Below are positions 1 to 10,063 of a stretch of 64,000 nt of DNA, in pieces; positions within the stretch are counted from its first letter, which is position 1, and every line of letters starts with the position of its first letter. The notes under the pieces are model-generated. The model saw only the letters and a program-made list of their open reading frames with translations. It did not search any database and was not told the origin of the DNA. A program made the position numbers and the translations under genes. This stretch comes from Flavobacterium franklandianum (GTDB lineage: Bacteria; Bacteroidota; Bacteroidia; Flavobacteriales; Flavobacteriaceae): the NCBI RefSeq assembly GCF_007097365.1, contig NZ_VJZR01000008.1, positions 97,373 to 161,372 on the forward strand, written 5' to 3'.

Positions 1-3000
1 ACTTGGTTTGAGAAGCCGAAACAATATCTGACGAAACTCCATAATTTCCATCAGGAAGAATAATGTCAAAGGTAATTTCGGGTTTCATTAATTCGCCATC
101 CATTTTTAAAATAGCTTGAAACGGAATTTTCTGTTTGTAGGTGTTTTTAACGGTTGGACTTACAGTTCCTAACTGATTTCCAAGCAAATCAATTGGCGCA
201 GTGTTCACTTTATAAATCGCCTTGATGTTCAAATTCGCCATTGTGGGTTCGCCATTCCAAACAATATAACTTCCTTTTTGAATGTCGAATTTTCGTCGAA
301 TCATATTGAAATTCATCTCATAAGCACCTTCCGAAAATTCATATTTACCGGTCAAAGTCGTTTTTCCGGATGGATCAATGCCTCCTGTAAGTTGGGCCTC
401 GCCTTTAAGGTTCAGGTAATCTCCATTTCCTTTGTCGATAACCAAAGTAAGTTCGGCTTCATTATCAATCGAAATGGCAACACTAACATCCATACCGATT
501 AAGGCGGATTGATTGAGTTTTTTCTCCATCGAAGCCGTTTGTTTCAGATACAAATCATCCTCATTTACAAACTCGACAATTCCTTCCCTGTCGGCGATGG
601 AAGGATCGGATTGTGGTAAGACAATGGTGAATTTGGTTTCCTCTTTTATTTTAATAGTTCCTCCAACAATGGGATTATCAATAGTTCCTTGGATGTTTAA
701 TTTAGAGTCTAAAATTAAATCGCCATAAAACAAATCATTGTCGGTAGCTTTTGAGTGAATCGCTCTAAAGTCATTGGCAACAAGGGTTAGCCCGAAGTCA
801 AAATTCCTGAAATCAGCTGATTTGATGGTTCCGCTTACGGTCAATTCATTGTTGTTTTCGTCGTATAAAGTAAATTTATCAAAGGCAATTATTTCATTCT
901 CAAACTTGATTTTTTCATCCGTGATTTTAAAATAAGAGTTGAGTTCTGTGGTTCTGAAACCAGCATCATTAAAGTTTAATTCGCCATTTAATTTTGGTGC
1001 ATCGGTATTTCCAGTAATCTTGAAATTCCCCGACAAATAGCCAGTTCCTTCCGTAATATGATCCATACTGAACCCTTGGATGCTTTTGATATTTAACTTT
1101 TTTAAATCTAAATTAAGGTCGAAAGAACCGTCGTTAATTTTATAGGCTCCAAAGAGATTTACGTCATTTCCTTCTCCGCTAAGCACAACATCGGCAGCCA
1201 ATACATTAGTAGTTTTGTTGTCTACTTTTATAGCAATGTCGCCAACAGGTTCTCCTTTGAAAGTAAATTTATCTATTTTTAAATCCGAGGTAAATGTTGG
1301 GTTTGTCATCGCGTTTTCCACCAATGCGGAGCCGTTTATCAAACCTTGCATCAACAATTTGTCTTTTTTGACCATATTCAAAATCGTCTCAATTTTGAAG
1401 TTTACAAAATCAACCTTCAATGGCGCATTATTTTGATTGCCTAACGATTGAATTTTTAGTTCATTTCCAGAATGTTCCAAATAAAATTTATTGATGTAAA
1501 GCCTTTTATCGCTAAATTCAATTGCATTTTCGGTATTGATATTCCATTTGTCGTAATTGAGGACAAAATTTTTAGCATCAATTTTTAGTGTGTTTTTCGA
1601 CTTGTCACGTAGCCATTCGCCGGCAATAAAATACTGTTGTTTCTTGCCTGTATCATTTACTTCAAGTGCATAAGTCACAATATTATTCTCAACTTTTCCG
1701 GATAAACTCGTAAATGGAATTTTAATTTCTCCGCTTTCGATAGTGGCGACGGAAACTTGATATTCCAAAGTGTTTCCTTTGGATTCTATATTTATTTTTC
1801 CATCGGAAATGGTGTTGTTGTCATACACAATTCTCGGAATCGTTCCTTTTACTTCCAATGAATCGGCAACATTATTATATTTTCCTGTAATGTGAATAGG
1901 TTCCAAACCTGTTAGTTTTGGAATCAATTTAAAAAGAATCGGATCGTTATCAACAGACAAATTAAAAGTTAATCTTTGTTCGTCTTGCGCTACATTGTTT
2001 TTTGGTTTTCCTAAATCTATATATTTCGACAATGACTTTTTGACGGCTGCTGCCAAAGTGGTCAGCTTGAATTTTCCATCAACTTCGGCTTTCAGAAATT
2101 GCGAATTTATCTTAATGTTATTTTTTTTAGTGTTGGCGAAAGCCACAATTTTGATGGAATCCAAAACTATCGGATCAGTTTCCTGCAAAATTTGGATATT
2201 CGAAAGGAAAACTTCGCCGTTTAAAAAATCAGGGTTACTATTGGCAATATCTGCATCGATATTTCCTCGCAATTTCATTGGACCGGCGTGAAGATTCAGT
2301 TTTTGAAGATCGGCAATATCCAGATTTAATTTTAATTTGACCGATGGATATTTGTCTTTCGCATTTCCGTTGGCAACCAAATCAAAGCTCAAATTCGGGT
2401 CTTTCATTGCAGATTTTAAATCAAATAATCCGTTTTTGATATTTCCTTTTAAGGCTAAATCGTGATACGTATATTTATTGAAAACTGCTTTTTGAACAAT
2501 TCCATCCAATTCCGCCTGAGCCGTTTTTGGGTCTAATCCTTTGCCTTTTACTTTTGTTTTAATCGTAATTTTTCCTAATGAATCATTTTTTATGAAGCGG
2601 CCTAAATCAAAATCTAGCAAATACACTGTTGCTTCGTATTTCTCTTGATTTTTAATACGTTGATCAAACGAACCATCGATTTTGGCATTTCCAAAGTTGC
2701 TGTTTAAAGCCAAATTGGTCTTGAAATTCTGAACCGAACCTTTAAATTTCCCGCTCATATTAAACTGCGAAGGCAATTGAATAGTCTTTGGAATTGTTCC
2801 TGCCGGCACAAACGAAAGTGCGTCTTTGGCGGTGCTCGAAAATTTCTTTATGTCCAAATCGTAATACGCTTTTTGCACATCTGGAAGTCCTGTAATTTTT
2901 CCAGACATCGAAACTTGTGTGTTTCCAATGCCACTCATTTCAAAAAGCGGAATATTCAGGTTTTTTATTTTTCCGTTCAAACGGGTATTCAAATACAAAA

Positions 3001-4420
3001 CCGCATTGGGATTGTTTTTAAACAGTTCTTCTTTTTGCAAATAGGGAGCAAACAGCAAAACATCCTTAAACCCAACTTTTGATTGATTTAAATTGGCGTT
3101 CAAACTAAGATTTTCAATGTTTTTTTGAATGGCAGCTATCGATGGATAAGCTACTTTAATATTATTTTGCAGCAGTGTTTGTGGTGTTTTTAAATACAAA
3201 TTATTCAAATATGCATTTTTTGGACCATAGAAAAAATCCGTTTTGAAGGACTGAATTTGCAAACCACTTTTTTCAATTCCAGTAAGCGATTTTATGTTTC
3301 CAGAAATGGTATCATTCGAATAATATATTTTTTCAGCTTTAACATTAAATTTATCCAAATCGAGGTGACTGTAATCAATTCCTTTTGCGATGGGTTTTGA
3401 TTGCATATCATCATACTTGAAAGCTATATTTTGCAAATCGACAGCGTTCAATTTTACTTTCCATCCAGTTTGTTTGATTGTTGTCGAATCTAAATTGGGT
3501 GTTATAAGTTGTTTGTCATTTACACCCAATCGTAAATTTCCTTTTAGATTTTTCAATTCAAAAGTATCAAAATCCAATAATTGTTTGTTCAAATCAATTT
3601 CGTTGACGGATAACTCCAAATTTCCTAAATTGATTCCCGAACCTAATTTGGAATCCTTGTTATCATAAGAAACATCTATTTTCGAAAAACTGATTTTGCC
3701 TAGCTTTAAACTGAAATCTTTTCTCTTCGAAATCGTATCCAAGGTTTTTATGGTCACTTCGGCAATTTTTTCAACAATATCCTGATTCAAAACTAATTTT
3801 AAACCATCCAAATTGATATTAGGGACATCAAAATCCATTTTGTCTAAATCAAACTTCTTGAATTTGGTGTCAAAGTGGACTAGTTGTACGCGAAGATCAT
3901 TTTTGGAAAAATCATCCTTGAAACTAAAATTGACGTTTTCGAGATTGATATTTTCGACAGATACTTTAAAAGGCTTACTATTTGGATCTACTGGTTCTTT
4001 GGATTCAAAGGCCTTGATAATATAATCGAAATTGAAAACGCCGTCCTTGTTTCTGTAGATATTTGCTAAAGTATTTTGGAGAGAAACCGAATTAATTTCC
4101 AATTCACTGCTTAGGAGTTTAAATAAATCAATATCAGCTTCTAATCGTTTGCCAATTAATAAAGTATCTTTTTTTTGATCTTCAAAATAAAACCCTTCCA
4201 AAACAATTTCCTTTGGAAAATTAACGGCAATTCGGTCTAAAGAAACCCTGGTTTTGATTTTGTTTTGCAAATAAGAAACGGCTTTGTCTTTAGCATAATT
4301 TTGAACAGCGGGAATCTGAATTAAAACAACAAGAAGTAGTAAAAGCGCTATTATCCAAGCGACGCACCAAAGTAGCACTCGCAGTGTTTTTTTTAGAAGA
4401 TGAATTAGTTTTAGATTCAT
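1..4420 (-). CDS. tamB: TamB-like translocation/assembly module protein, C-terminus cut by window edge
   Basis: A single open frame on the minus strand starts at the ATG at 4420 and reads without a stop to the left edge (about 1473 codons). The N-terminus (MNLKLIHLLKK) leads into one hydrophobic segment at roughly residues 14-35. A very long, repetitive beta-rich region follows (recurrent NLD/DLS/NIN-type strands), as in AsmA/TamB proteins. The last visible residues, LPDGNYGVSSDIVSASQTK, resemble the start of the C-terminal DUF490/TamB domain, so only a short tail is missing. TamB-family proteins are anchored in the inner membrane, span the periplasm, and are implicated in outer-membrane protein assembly and lipid transport; that role is inferred from the family. 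A 184-base gap separates it from uvrA, which is transcribed the same way. All open frames on the plus strand here are shadows of this gene. Confidence 0.85.
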   Translation of the reverse strand, partial: MNLKLIHLLKKTLRVLLWCVAWIIALLLLLVVLIQIPAVQNYAKDKAVSYLQNKIKTRVSLDRIAVNFPKEIVLEGFYFEDQKKDTLLIGKRLEADIDLFKLLSSELEINSVSLQNTLANIYRNKDGVFNFDYIIKAFESKEPVDPNSKPFKVSVENINLENVNFSFKDDFSKNDLRVQLVHFDTKFKKFDLDKMDFDVPNINLDGLKLVLNQDIVEKIAEVTIKTLDTISKRKDFSLKLGKISFSKIDVSYDNKDSKLGSGINLGNLELSVNEIDLNKQLLDFDTFELKNLKGNLRLGVNDKQLITPNLDSTTIKQTGWKVKLNAVDLQNIAFKYDDMQSKPIAKGIDYSHLDLDKFNVKAEKIYYSNDTISGNIKSLTGIEKSGLQIQSFKTDFFYGPKNAYLNNLYLKTPQTLLQNNIKVAYPSIAAIQKNIENLSLNANLNQSKVGFKDVLLFAPYLQKEELFKNNPNAVLYLNTRLNGKIKNLNIPLFEMSGIGNTQVSMSGKITGLPDVQKAYYDLDIKKFSSTAKDALSFVPAGTIPKTIQLPSQFNMSGKFKGSVQNFKTNLALNSNFGNAKIDGSFDQRIKNQEKYEATVYLLDFDLGRFIKNDSLGKITIKTKVKGKGLDPKTAQAELDGIVQKAVFNKYTYHDLALKGNIKNGLFDLKSAMKDPNLSFDLVANGNAKDKYPSVKLKLNLDIADLQKLNLHAGPMKLRGNIDADIANSNPDFLNGEVFLSNIQILQETDPIVLDSIKIVAFANTKKNNIKINSQFLKAEVDGKFKLTTLAAAVKKSLSKYIDLGKPKNNVAQDEQRLTFNLSVDNDPILFKLIPKLTGLEPIHITGKYNNVADSLEVKGTIPRIVYDNNTISDGKINIESKGNTLEYQVSVATIESGEIKIPFTSLSGKVENNIVTYALEVNDTGKKQQYFIAGEWLRDKSKNTLKIDAKNFVLNYDKWNINTENAIEFSDKRLYINKFYLEHSGNELKIQSLGNQNNAPLKVDFVNFKIETILNMVKKDKLLMQGLINGSALVENAMTNPTFTSDLKIDKFTFKGEPVGDIAIKVDNKTTNVLAADVVLSGEGNDVNLFGAYKINDGSFDLNLDLKKLNIKSIQGFSMDHITEGTGYLSGNFKITGNTDAPKLNGELNFNDAGFRTTELNSYFKITDEKIKFENEIIAFDKFTLYDENNNELTVSGTIKSADFRNFDFGLTLVANDFRAIHSKATDNDLFYGDLILDSKLNIQGTIDNPIVGGTIKIKEETKFTIVLPQSDPSIADREGIVEFVNEDDLYLKQTASMEKKLNQSALIGMDVSVAISIDNEAELTLVIDKGNGDYLNLKGEAQLTGGIDPSGKTTLTGKYEFSEGAYEMNFNMIRRKFDIQKGSYIVWNGEPTMANLNIKAIYKVNTAPIDLLGNQLGTVSPTVKNTYKQKIPFQAILKMDGELMKPEITFDIILPDGNYGVSSDIVSASQTK

Positions 4421-4604
4421 ACGCAAATAAAACACTTTTAGATTCCATCGGCAGTAATAGAATCGGAGGTCTTGTTCAACTTACAAAGTTGAAAAAAATA
4501 CTACTTAATATTTTACATAATTACGCTTATTTATTGTAAAATTCAATGTTGTAACTGTGTTTTTCTTACTTTAAATGAATTGCAAAAAAAAAGACTTCAA
4601 ATTC

Positions 4605-7391
4605 TTATAATTTCTCTTTTAAATATTTTGCTGTAACCGATTTTTTCATTTTTACGATATCTTCAGGAGTTCCTTCGGCGAGTAATTGGCCACCATTTTC
4701 GCCACCTTCGGGACCTAAATCGATAATCCAGTCGGCACATTTTATTAAATCCAAATTATGTTCAATCACCAATATCGAATGTCCTTTGTCAATCAGTGCC
4801 TCAAACGAAGCCAAGAGTTTTTTGATGTCGTGAAAATGCAATCCGGTTGTAGGTTCGTCAAAGACAAAAAGTGCTTTTTCTTTGGTAGCTCCTTTAACCA
4901 GGAACGAAGCCAGTTTGATACGTTGGGCTTCGCCGCCAGAAAGGGTAGAAGAAGATTGTCCCAATTGTACATAACCCAAACCAACATCTTGTAGCGGTTG
5001 CAATTTTTGGATGATTTTAGTCTGTTTGTTGGCGGTAAAAAAAGCAATAGAATCATCAACAGTCATCGTCAGAATATCGTGAATGTTCTTTCCGTCGAAT
5101 GTGACTTCCAAAACTTCTTTTTTGAATCGTTTGCCGTTGCAGGTTTCACAATGCAATTGTACATCGGCCATAAAAACCATTTCGACATTGATTGTTCCTT
5201 CGCCTTTGCAGGTTTCGCAACGACCACCATCTACGTTAAACGAAAAATGTTTGGCTTGATATCCTCGAATTTTCGACAGCTTTTCTTTGGCAAACAATTC
5301 CCGAATATCATCATAGGCTTTGATATAAGTCACAGGATTCGAACGCGAACTTCTTCCAATCGGGTTTTGATCGACGTATTCGATATGCTGAATTTTGTGG
5401 TAATAGCCACGCATTTCGGTAAATTGTCCCGCTTTTTCGCCTACGCCATCCAACTTTTTCTGCATCGCGGGAAATAGGATTTTTTTGACCAAAGTACTTT
5501 TTCCGCTTCCTGAAACTCCGGTAATCACAGTCAAACATTCCAAAGGAAATTTGACGTCTATATTTTGTAAATTATTTTCTCTTGCGCCTAAAATTTCAAT
5601 GTAATTGCTCCATTTTCGTCTAATTCGAGGTGTTTTTATTTCTAATTCTCCGTTGAGGTATTTTGCTGTTAAAGAAGTTGATTTCAAGATTTCGTCGAAA
5701 GTGCCTTGAGCGACCAATTCGCCACCAAAAGTTCCTGCTTCGGGACCAATATCTATAATCATATCGGCAGCTTTCATAATGTCTTCGTCGTGTTCGACCA
5801 CGATAACGGTGTTTCCTAAATCACGCAAAGATTGCAAAACTTTGATTAAACGTTCGGTGTCTTTTGGGTGCAAACCAATACTTGGCTCATCTAAAATATA
5901 CATCGAACCAACCAAACTACTTCCTAATGAAGTCGCCAAATTGATACGCTGTGATTCGCCGCCGGAAAGGGTTGCCGAGTTTCTATTTAAAGTCAAATAA
6001 TCCAAACCAACTTCGGTCAAAAACGACAAGCGGTTGTTGATTTCCAATAATAATCGTTTGGCAATTTGTTTTTCATAAACATCCAAATCGATTTTTTCGA
6101 AAAAAGTGACCAAGTGTTTAATCGGTAAATCAACCAAATCTGAAACGGTTTTGGAATTGATTTTTACATAAGAAGCTTCAATTCGCAAGCGTTTTCCTTT
6201 GCAGGAATGACATTTGGTTTTTCCACGATAACGCGAAAGCATCACTCGATTTTGGATTTTATAATTTTTTTCTTCTAGTTCTTTGAAGAAGGCATTCAAT
6301 CCTTGAAAATAGCTATTTCCTGTCCAAATTAAATCTTTTTGTGCATCGGAAAGTTCGAAAAAAGGTTTGTGGATAGGAAAATCAAACTTGTAAGCGTTGT
6401 TTACCAATTCGTCCCGAAACCAGCCCATACTTTCGCCACGCCAAGGATAAATGGCATTTTCAAAAACAGACAAAGAAGTATTTGGGATAACCAATTCTTC
6501 GTCAATCCCAATAATATTTCCGTAGCCTTCGCAAACCGGACAAGCACCATACGGATTGTTGAAACTGAACAAATGAACATTGGGTTCCAGAAAAGTAATG
6601 CCGTCCAATTCAAAATTATTACTGTACGAAAAACGTTTGTGTGTGTTTAATTCCTGTAAATGACAAATTCCTTTTCCTTCATAAAAAGCAGTTTGCACCG
6701 CATCGGCAAGGCGGTTGTAAAATTCCTCTTCGTCTTTTACAACAATTCTATCAATGATAAGTAAAATGTCTTTATTGTCTAAAATATGACCATCAATTTC
6801 ATCTAGACGAACGGTTTCATTATTGACCAATATTCTCGAAAATCCCTGATTGAGCAAGGCTTTCAATTTGTCTTCCAAAGCTCGACCGTGTTCCAAATGA
6901 ATAGGAGCGAGGAGCAACCATTTGCTGTCAATTCCTATGTTTTTCACGTCGGTAATGACATCCGAAACGGTATTTTTTTTAACTTCTTGTCCAGAAATGG
7001 GTGAAAAAGTTCGACCAACTCTGGCGAATAATAATTTGATATAATCGTAAATTTCGGTCGAAGTCCCAACGGTAGAGCGGGCATTGGTCGTATTGACTTT
7101 TTGCTCGATGGCAATGGCAGGTGCAATTCCTTTGATGTATTCTACCTTTGGTTTGTCTAATCTTCCAAGAAACTGTCTTGCATAAGAAGACAAACTTTCT
7201 ACATAACGGCGTTGTCCTTCGGCATACAAAGTGTCGAAAGCTAAACTTGATTTTCCAGAGCCCGAAAGCCCGGTTATTACCACTAATTTGTTTCTAGGAA
7301 TCGACACATCCACATTTTTTAGGTTGTGAACTTGTGCTCCTTTAATGATTATATTTTTCTTTGGATCTAATGTAGAAAGGTCAATTGACAT
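4605..7391 (-). CDS. uvrA: UvrABC excinuclease subunit A
   Basis: 928 residues, close to the usual UvrA length. Both ABC halves are complete. The N-terminal Walker A is GLSGSGKSS (about residue 42), with signature [12 protein letters not shown] and Walker [12 protein letters not shown]. The C-terminal half has [21 protein letters not shown] and [11 protein letters not shown]. Both zinc-finger cysteine sets are present (CPVCEGYG with CHSCKGKR, and CETCKGEG with CETCNGKR). UvrA dimers scan DNA for bulky lesions and load UvrB in nucleotide excision repair. A TACTTTTG -7 box lies just upstream of the start on the minus strand, so it probably has its own promoter. uvrB and uvrC are not in the window. 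Flavobacteria often carry two uvrA paralogues, so which one this is cannot be decided here. Confidence 0.97.
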   Translation of the reverse strand: MSIDLSTLDPKKNIIIKGAQVHNLKNVDVSIPRNKLVVITGLSGSGKSSLAFDTLYAEGQRRYVESLSSYARQFLGRLDKPKVEYIKGIAPAIAIEQKVNTTNARSTVGTSTEIYDYIKLLFARVGRTFSPISGQEVKKNTVSDVITDVKNIGIDSKWLLLAPIHLEHGRALEDKLKALLNQGFSRILVNNETVRLDEIDGHILDNKDILLIIDRIVVKDEEEFYNRLADAVQTAFYEGKGICHLQELNTHKRFSYSNNFELDGITFLEPNVHLFSFNNPYGACPVCEGYGNIIGIDEELVIPNTSLSVFENAIYPWRGESMGWFRDELVNNAYKFDFPIHKPFFELSDAQKDLIWTGNSYFQGLNAFFKELEEKNYKIQNRVMLSRYRGKTKCHSCKGKRLRIEASYVKINSKTVSDLVDLPIKHLVTFFEKIDLDVYEKQIAKRLLLEINNRLSFLTEVGLDYLTLNRNSATLSGGESQRINLATSLGSSLVGSMYILDEPSIGLHPKDTERLIKVLQSLRDLGNTVIVVEHDEDIMKAADMIIDIGPEAGTFGGELVAQGTFDEILKSTSLTAKYLNGELEIKTPRIRRKWSNYIEILGARENNLQNIDVKFPLECLTVITGVSGSGKSTLVKKILFPAMQKKLDGVGEKAGQFTEMRGYYHKIQHIEYVDQNPIGRSSRSNPVTYIKAYDDIRELFAKEKLSKIRGYQAKHFSFNVDGGRCETCKGEGTINVEMVFMADVQLHCETCNGKRFKKEVLEVTFDGKNIHDILTMTVDDSIAFFTANKQTKIIQKLQPLQDVGLGYVQLGQSSSTLSGGEAQRIKLASFLVKGATKEKALFVFDEPTTGLHFHDIKKLLASFEALIDKGHSILVIEHNLDLIKCADWIIDLGPEGGENGGQLLAEGTPEDIVKMKKSVTAKYLKEKL

Positions 7392-7409
7392 ACAAAAATG
7401 GAATTTTCA

Positions 7410-7417
7410 CAAAAGTA
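7410..7417 (-). promoter_or_regulatory. Bacteroidota -7 box upstream of uvrA
   Basis: On the minus strand this reads TACTTTTG, a full match to TAnnTTTG, 19 bases before the uvrA ATG. I see no clear -33 TTG at the ideal distance. Confidence 0.45.
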
Positions 7418-7600
7418 ATCATTTTTAAAATGAGAATTGGTATGGAAATAATCTCAAATTTTAAATTCTGAGGTTGTTTTTTAAAATTGAAATTGGATTA
7501 AAATTTCTGATTTTGGGGTTAATAAAACGGTTTTATCGATGAAAAAGTATGCGGTTGTTGAATTGATTTTTCTGTTTTCTGTTAATTTTATTATTTTTAC

Positions 7601-7632
7601 TTGTGTTTTAATATAATTATTAGTTAAATTTG
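7601..7632 (+). promoter_or_regulatory. Bacteroidota-type promoter for the ECF sigma gene
   Basis: TTG at 7601-7603 and TAAATTTG at 7625-7632, 21 bases apart, fit the Bacteroidota -33/-7 pattern (TTG, TAnnTTTG). The sigma gene starts at 7728, leaving a leader of about 90 bases. The rest of the 336-base gap between uvrA and this gene is very AT-rich, and I see nothing else in it. Confidence 0.55.
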
Positions 7633-7727
7633 ACCAATATTTATAACCACAAAAAACATTAGCCTATTTTATAGAATTACTTTTTAGAGAAAATTGCTCC
7701 AATTTTATTAAACTAAAATGTATTACT

Positions 7728-8312
7728 ATGGCTGATATTCAACTTCCAGACGCTTTATTGGTAAAGAAATACGTTGATGGCGATGAAAATGCCTTGACCG
7801 TATTAATCAATAGACATCAATCCAAAATTTTTGGTTTTATTTATTCAAAAATATCTGATAGAGATATTTCGAATGATATTTTTCAAGACACATTTATTAA
7901 AGTTATTCGAACTTTAAAGTCAAAATCCTACAACGAAGAAGGTAAATTCCTACCTTGGGTAATGCGAATTGCTCACAATCTAATAATTGACCATTTTCGC
8001 AGAAACAAAAAAATGCCAATGTTCAGAGAAACAGAGGAATTTTCCATTTTTTCGATTATGTCTGATAATTCGCTTACCATAGAAAACAAGATAATTCAAG
8101 ACCAAGTAGAAATTGACTTGCGAAAACTAATCGAGGAACTTCCAGCTGATCAAAAAGAAGTTTTGATTATGCGTATGTATCAAGATATGAGTTTCAAGGA
8201 AATCTCAGAATTGACAGGTGTTAGCATCAATACTGCTTTGGGAAGAATGCGTTACGCTTTGATGAATATGAGAAAAGTTATTGACAAACATCAAATAATT
8301 TTAACGAATTAA
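7728..8312 (+). CDS. RNA polymerase ECF-type sigma-70 factor
   Basis: 194 residues. Region 2 is visible around residues 20-95 (INRHQSKIFGFIYSKI, DIFQDTFIKVI, FLPWVMRIAHNLIIDHFRR). Region 4 lies around residues 130-185 (ELPADQKEVLIMRMYQDMSFKEIS, with the helix-turn-helix LTGVSINTALGRMRYALMNMR). The protein should direct RNA polymerase to a special promoter class. No anti-sigma gene adjoins it. Instead a 47-codon gene and a strong terminator follow, which suggests a two-gene unit. Close relatives with this N-terminus (MADIQLPDALLVKKYVDGDE-like) are common in flavobacteria, as far as I recall; their regulon is unknown to me. Confidence 0.93.
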   Translation: MADIQLPDALLVKKYVDGDENALTVLINRHQSKIFGFIYSKISDRDISNDIFQDTFIKVIRTLKSKSYNEEGKFLPWVMRIAHNLIIDHFRRNKKMPMFRETEEFSIFSIMSDNSLTIENKIIQDQVEIDLRKLIEELPADQKEVLIMRMYQDMSFKEISELTGVSINTALGRMRYALMNMRKVIDKHQIILTN

Positions 8313-8365
8313 TACTAAATTGTAAATTCTTGCGTTGTAATATTAAACAAATACTTTATTACAAT

Positions 8366-8509
8366 ATGGCAAAAATTTACTCTAAAAAATCATTAGTTAC
8401 CAATTCAATGAAACCCAAAAAAGAGACTATTTCTTTTTTATTAAATTACTCAAAAGCGCTAAGCGTTCTAAATGTAAATAATAAATGTTTCGAAATTATA
8501 GCTAATTAA
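8366..8509 (+). CDS. 47-residue basic small protein downstream of sigma factor
   Basis: An ATG at 8366 opens a 47-codon frame ending TAA at 8507-8509. It begins MAKIYSKKSLVTNSMKPKKE, and the middle reads ISFLLNYSKALSVL. The protein is lysine-rich, with a short hydrophobic stretch and one cysteine near the end (NNKCFEIIAN). It lies 53 bases behind the sigma gene in the same direction, and a perfect 10-bp terminator hairpin starts 3 bases after its stop, so it looks like the last gene of that transcript. I recall similar short proteins next to this sigma factor in other flavobacteria but cannot verify it. Function is unknown. A role in controlling the sigma factor is only a guess from position. 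Confidence 0.6.
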   Translation: MAKIYSKKSLVTNSMKPKKETISFLLNYSKALSVLNVNNKCFEIIAN

Positions 8510-8512
8510 TCA

Positions 8513-8542
8513 AACGTCCCGAAATTATCGGGACGTTTTTTT
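8513..8542. terminator. Bidirectional intrinsic terminator between sigma operon and nth
   Basis: A perfect 10-bp stem AACGTCCCGA/TCGGGACGTT (8513-8522 and 8528-8537) has the 5-base loop AATTA and is followed by a T-run on the plus strand. The nth stop codon (8525-8527 on the minus strand) sits inside the loop, so the same hairpin can serve both converging units. Confidence 0.8.
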
Positions 8543-9184
8543 GTGGTATTCTGATAAAACTGATTTTTTTCCAACAGTTCGGGTAATGATATCTTTCTCT
8601 AAATCCCAACCTCTTGCTGGTGAATATTCCCGTCCGTACCAAATCATTTGAAGGTGTAAATCATTCCAAATTTCCTCTGGAAAAAGCCGTTTTGCATCTT
8701 TTTCAGTTTGCACGACATTTTTTCCGTTGGATAAATTCCATCGGTACATCAATCGATGAATGTGTGTATCCACTGGAAAAGCAGGAACGCCAAAGGCTTG
8801 CGACATTACCACACTAGCTGTTTTGTGACCTACAGCTGGTAATTCTTCTAAATATTCAAAACTTTGTGGCACTTCGCCACCGTGTTTATCAATCAAAATA
8901 TGTGATAAACCGTGAATTCCTTTAGATTTCATTGGCGACAAGCCACAAGGACGAATGATTTCCTTGATTTCCTCAACACTCATTTTTATCATATCATACG
9001 GATTGTCAGCCTTCGCAAAAAGCAAAGGAGTGATTTGGTTCACCCGAACATCCGTGCATTGTGCCGAAAGCAAAACCGCTATCAACAGCGTGTAAGGATC
9101 CTTATGATTCAAAGGAATTGGAATCTCTGGATACAATTCTTTTAACGTATTTATAACAAATGTTACACGTTCTTGTTTGGTCAT
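8525..9184 (-). CDS. nth: Endonuclease III, lacking the 4Fe-4S cysteines
   Basis: 219 residues. The helix-hairpin-helix reads LPAVGHKTASVV (about 115-126) with the catalytic lysine at 121. The catalytic aspartate is at 139 in VDTHIHR. The AQCTDVRVN helix near residue 42 matches the family. The enzyme removes oxidised pyrimidines and cleaves the abasic site in base excision repair. Classical Nth ends with a Cys-X6-Cys-X2-Cys-X5-Cys iron-sulphur loop. Here the C-terminus (REYSPARGWDLEKDIITRTV) has no cysteine at all; the only cysteines are at 43 and 80. The gene is separate from its neighbours and converges on the sigma operon. Confidence 0.94.
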   Translation of the reverse strand: MTKQERVTFVINTLKELYPEIPIPLNHKDPYTLLIAVLLSAQCTDVRVNQITPLLFAKADNPYDMIKMSVEEIKEIIRPCGLSPMKSKGIHGLSHILIDKHGGEVPQSFEYLEELPAVGHKTASVVMSQAFGVPAFPVDTHIHRLMYRWNLSNGKNVVQTEKDAKRLFPEEIWNDLHLQMIWYGREYSPARGWDLEKDIITRTVGKKSVLSEYHKKTSR

Positions 9185-9235
9185 TTTTTGTTAAATTTGA
9201 ATTGTAAAATTACTATAATTTTTATAATGTGCCTA

Positions 9236-9375
9236 ATCCAGCTTTCCGTTTCAACTCCTCATTTTTGCAGCTTTTTTTCTAAGCAATAGCAAGAGCTTCC
9301 TTTGGTCGCTTTGCTATTTCAAGAAAAAATTAGCCACAAAAACTCCGGGGTTTCCACTGCAATCTGGGGCAAAAA
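9236..9375. repeat. Probable dispersed palindromic intergenic element
   Basis: Between nth and bcp lies a non-coding stretch that starts CCAGCTTTCCGTTTCAACTC and ends around GGGGTTTCCACTGC. It can fold into a long hairpin whose core arms are AATAGCAAGAGC (near 9284-9295) and GCTTTGCTATT (near 9310-9320). The wording matches, from memory, an intergenic element common in flavobacterial genomes. Only this copy occurs in the window, so repeat status is inferred. Confidence 0.4.
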
Positions 9376-9422
9376 GAACAATATCAATAACGATGGCAAT
9401 ATCAAATTCAACAACAATTTAA

Positions 9423-9456
9423 AACTTCTAACCTCTAACTTCTAATCTCTAACTTC
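9423..9456 (+). repeat. Period-7 tandem repeat (AACTTCT-type) before bcp
   Basis: Four full heptamers and a partial one (AACTTCT, AACCTCT, AACTTCT, AATCTCT, AACTTC) end two bases before the bcp start codon. The array fills the place where a ribosome-binding site would be. Confidence 0.8.
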
Positions 9457-9458
9457 AA

Positions 9459-9911
9459 ATGACAACATTAAAAAAAGGCGACAAAGCTCCCAGTTTTTCA
9501 GGAATTGACCAAGACGGCCACGCTCACAAATTAGCCGATTATAAAGGAAAAAAATTAGTGGTTTTCTTTTATCCAAAAGCAAACACACCAGGTTGTACCG
9601 CCGAAGCTTGTGACTTGAGAGACAATTTCGAACGTTTTCAAGCCAATAATTATGCGCTTCTGGGAGTGAGTGCCGATGCTGCCAAAGCTCAAGCCAAGTT
9701 CAAAGAAAAATATGATTTTCCGTTTCCCTTATTGGCAGACGAAGATAAATCAGTTATTGAAGCTTTTGGAGTTTGGGGTCCCAAAAAGTTTATGGGACGT
9801 GAATACGATGGCATCCACAGAACCACCTTTGTCATTGACGAAAATGGAAACTTGGAAGACGTGATTTTAGATGTAAAAACGAAAGCTCATGCTGCACAGA
9901 TTTTGAAGTAA
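9459..9911 (+). CDS. bcp: Thioredoxin-dependent peroxiredoxin Q (Bcp)
   Basis: 150 residues, the normal size for the family. The active-site segment PKANTPGCTAEACDLRDNF holds the peroxidatic cysteine at 46 and a resolving cysteine at 51, the CxxxxC pattern of atypical 2-Cys peroxiredoxin Q. YPK...TPGC and the later HRTTFVID are family-typical. The enzyme reduces hydrogen peroxide and organic hydroperoxides in the cytoplasm, using thioredoxin. It is followed by a very strong terminator, so it is probably monocistronic. The start at 9459 is the first in-frame ATG and sits directly behind a period-7 repeat. Confidence 0.96.
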   Translation: MTTLKKGDKAPSFSGIDQDGHAHKLADYKGKKLVVFFYPKANTPGCTAEACDLRDNFERFQANNYALLGVSADAAKAQAKFKEKYDFPFPLLADEDKSVIEAFGVWGPKKFMGREYDGIHRTTFVIDENGNLEDVILDVKTKAHAAQILK

Positions 9912-9930
9912 CACTAGTTCATAGGATATA

Positions 9931-9966
9931 AAAACACCAAGAAAATGTATTTTTCTTGGTGTTTTT
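9931..9966 (+). terminator. Intrinsic terminator of bcp
   Basis: A perfect 15-bp stem AAAACACCAAGAAAA / TTTTCTTGGTGTTTT (9931-9945 and 9951-9965) has a 5-base loop and ends in T residues. It begins 19 bases after the bcp stop. Confidence 0.88.
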
Positions 9967-10063
9967 GTTGTTTGTTCGTCAGATTGTGAAAAAACCTCTA
10001 CAATCCTCCCAACAAATATACTAAAATACTTGTAAGAAAAATAAAGATTTTGTACATTTATAG

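Noticed and set aside
278..4069. A row of plus-strand open frames of 60-100 codons
   Set aside because: They lie opposite one long minus-strand frame with clear TamB character, show no family features and differ in frame from each other.
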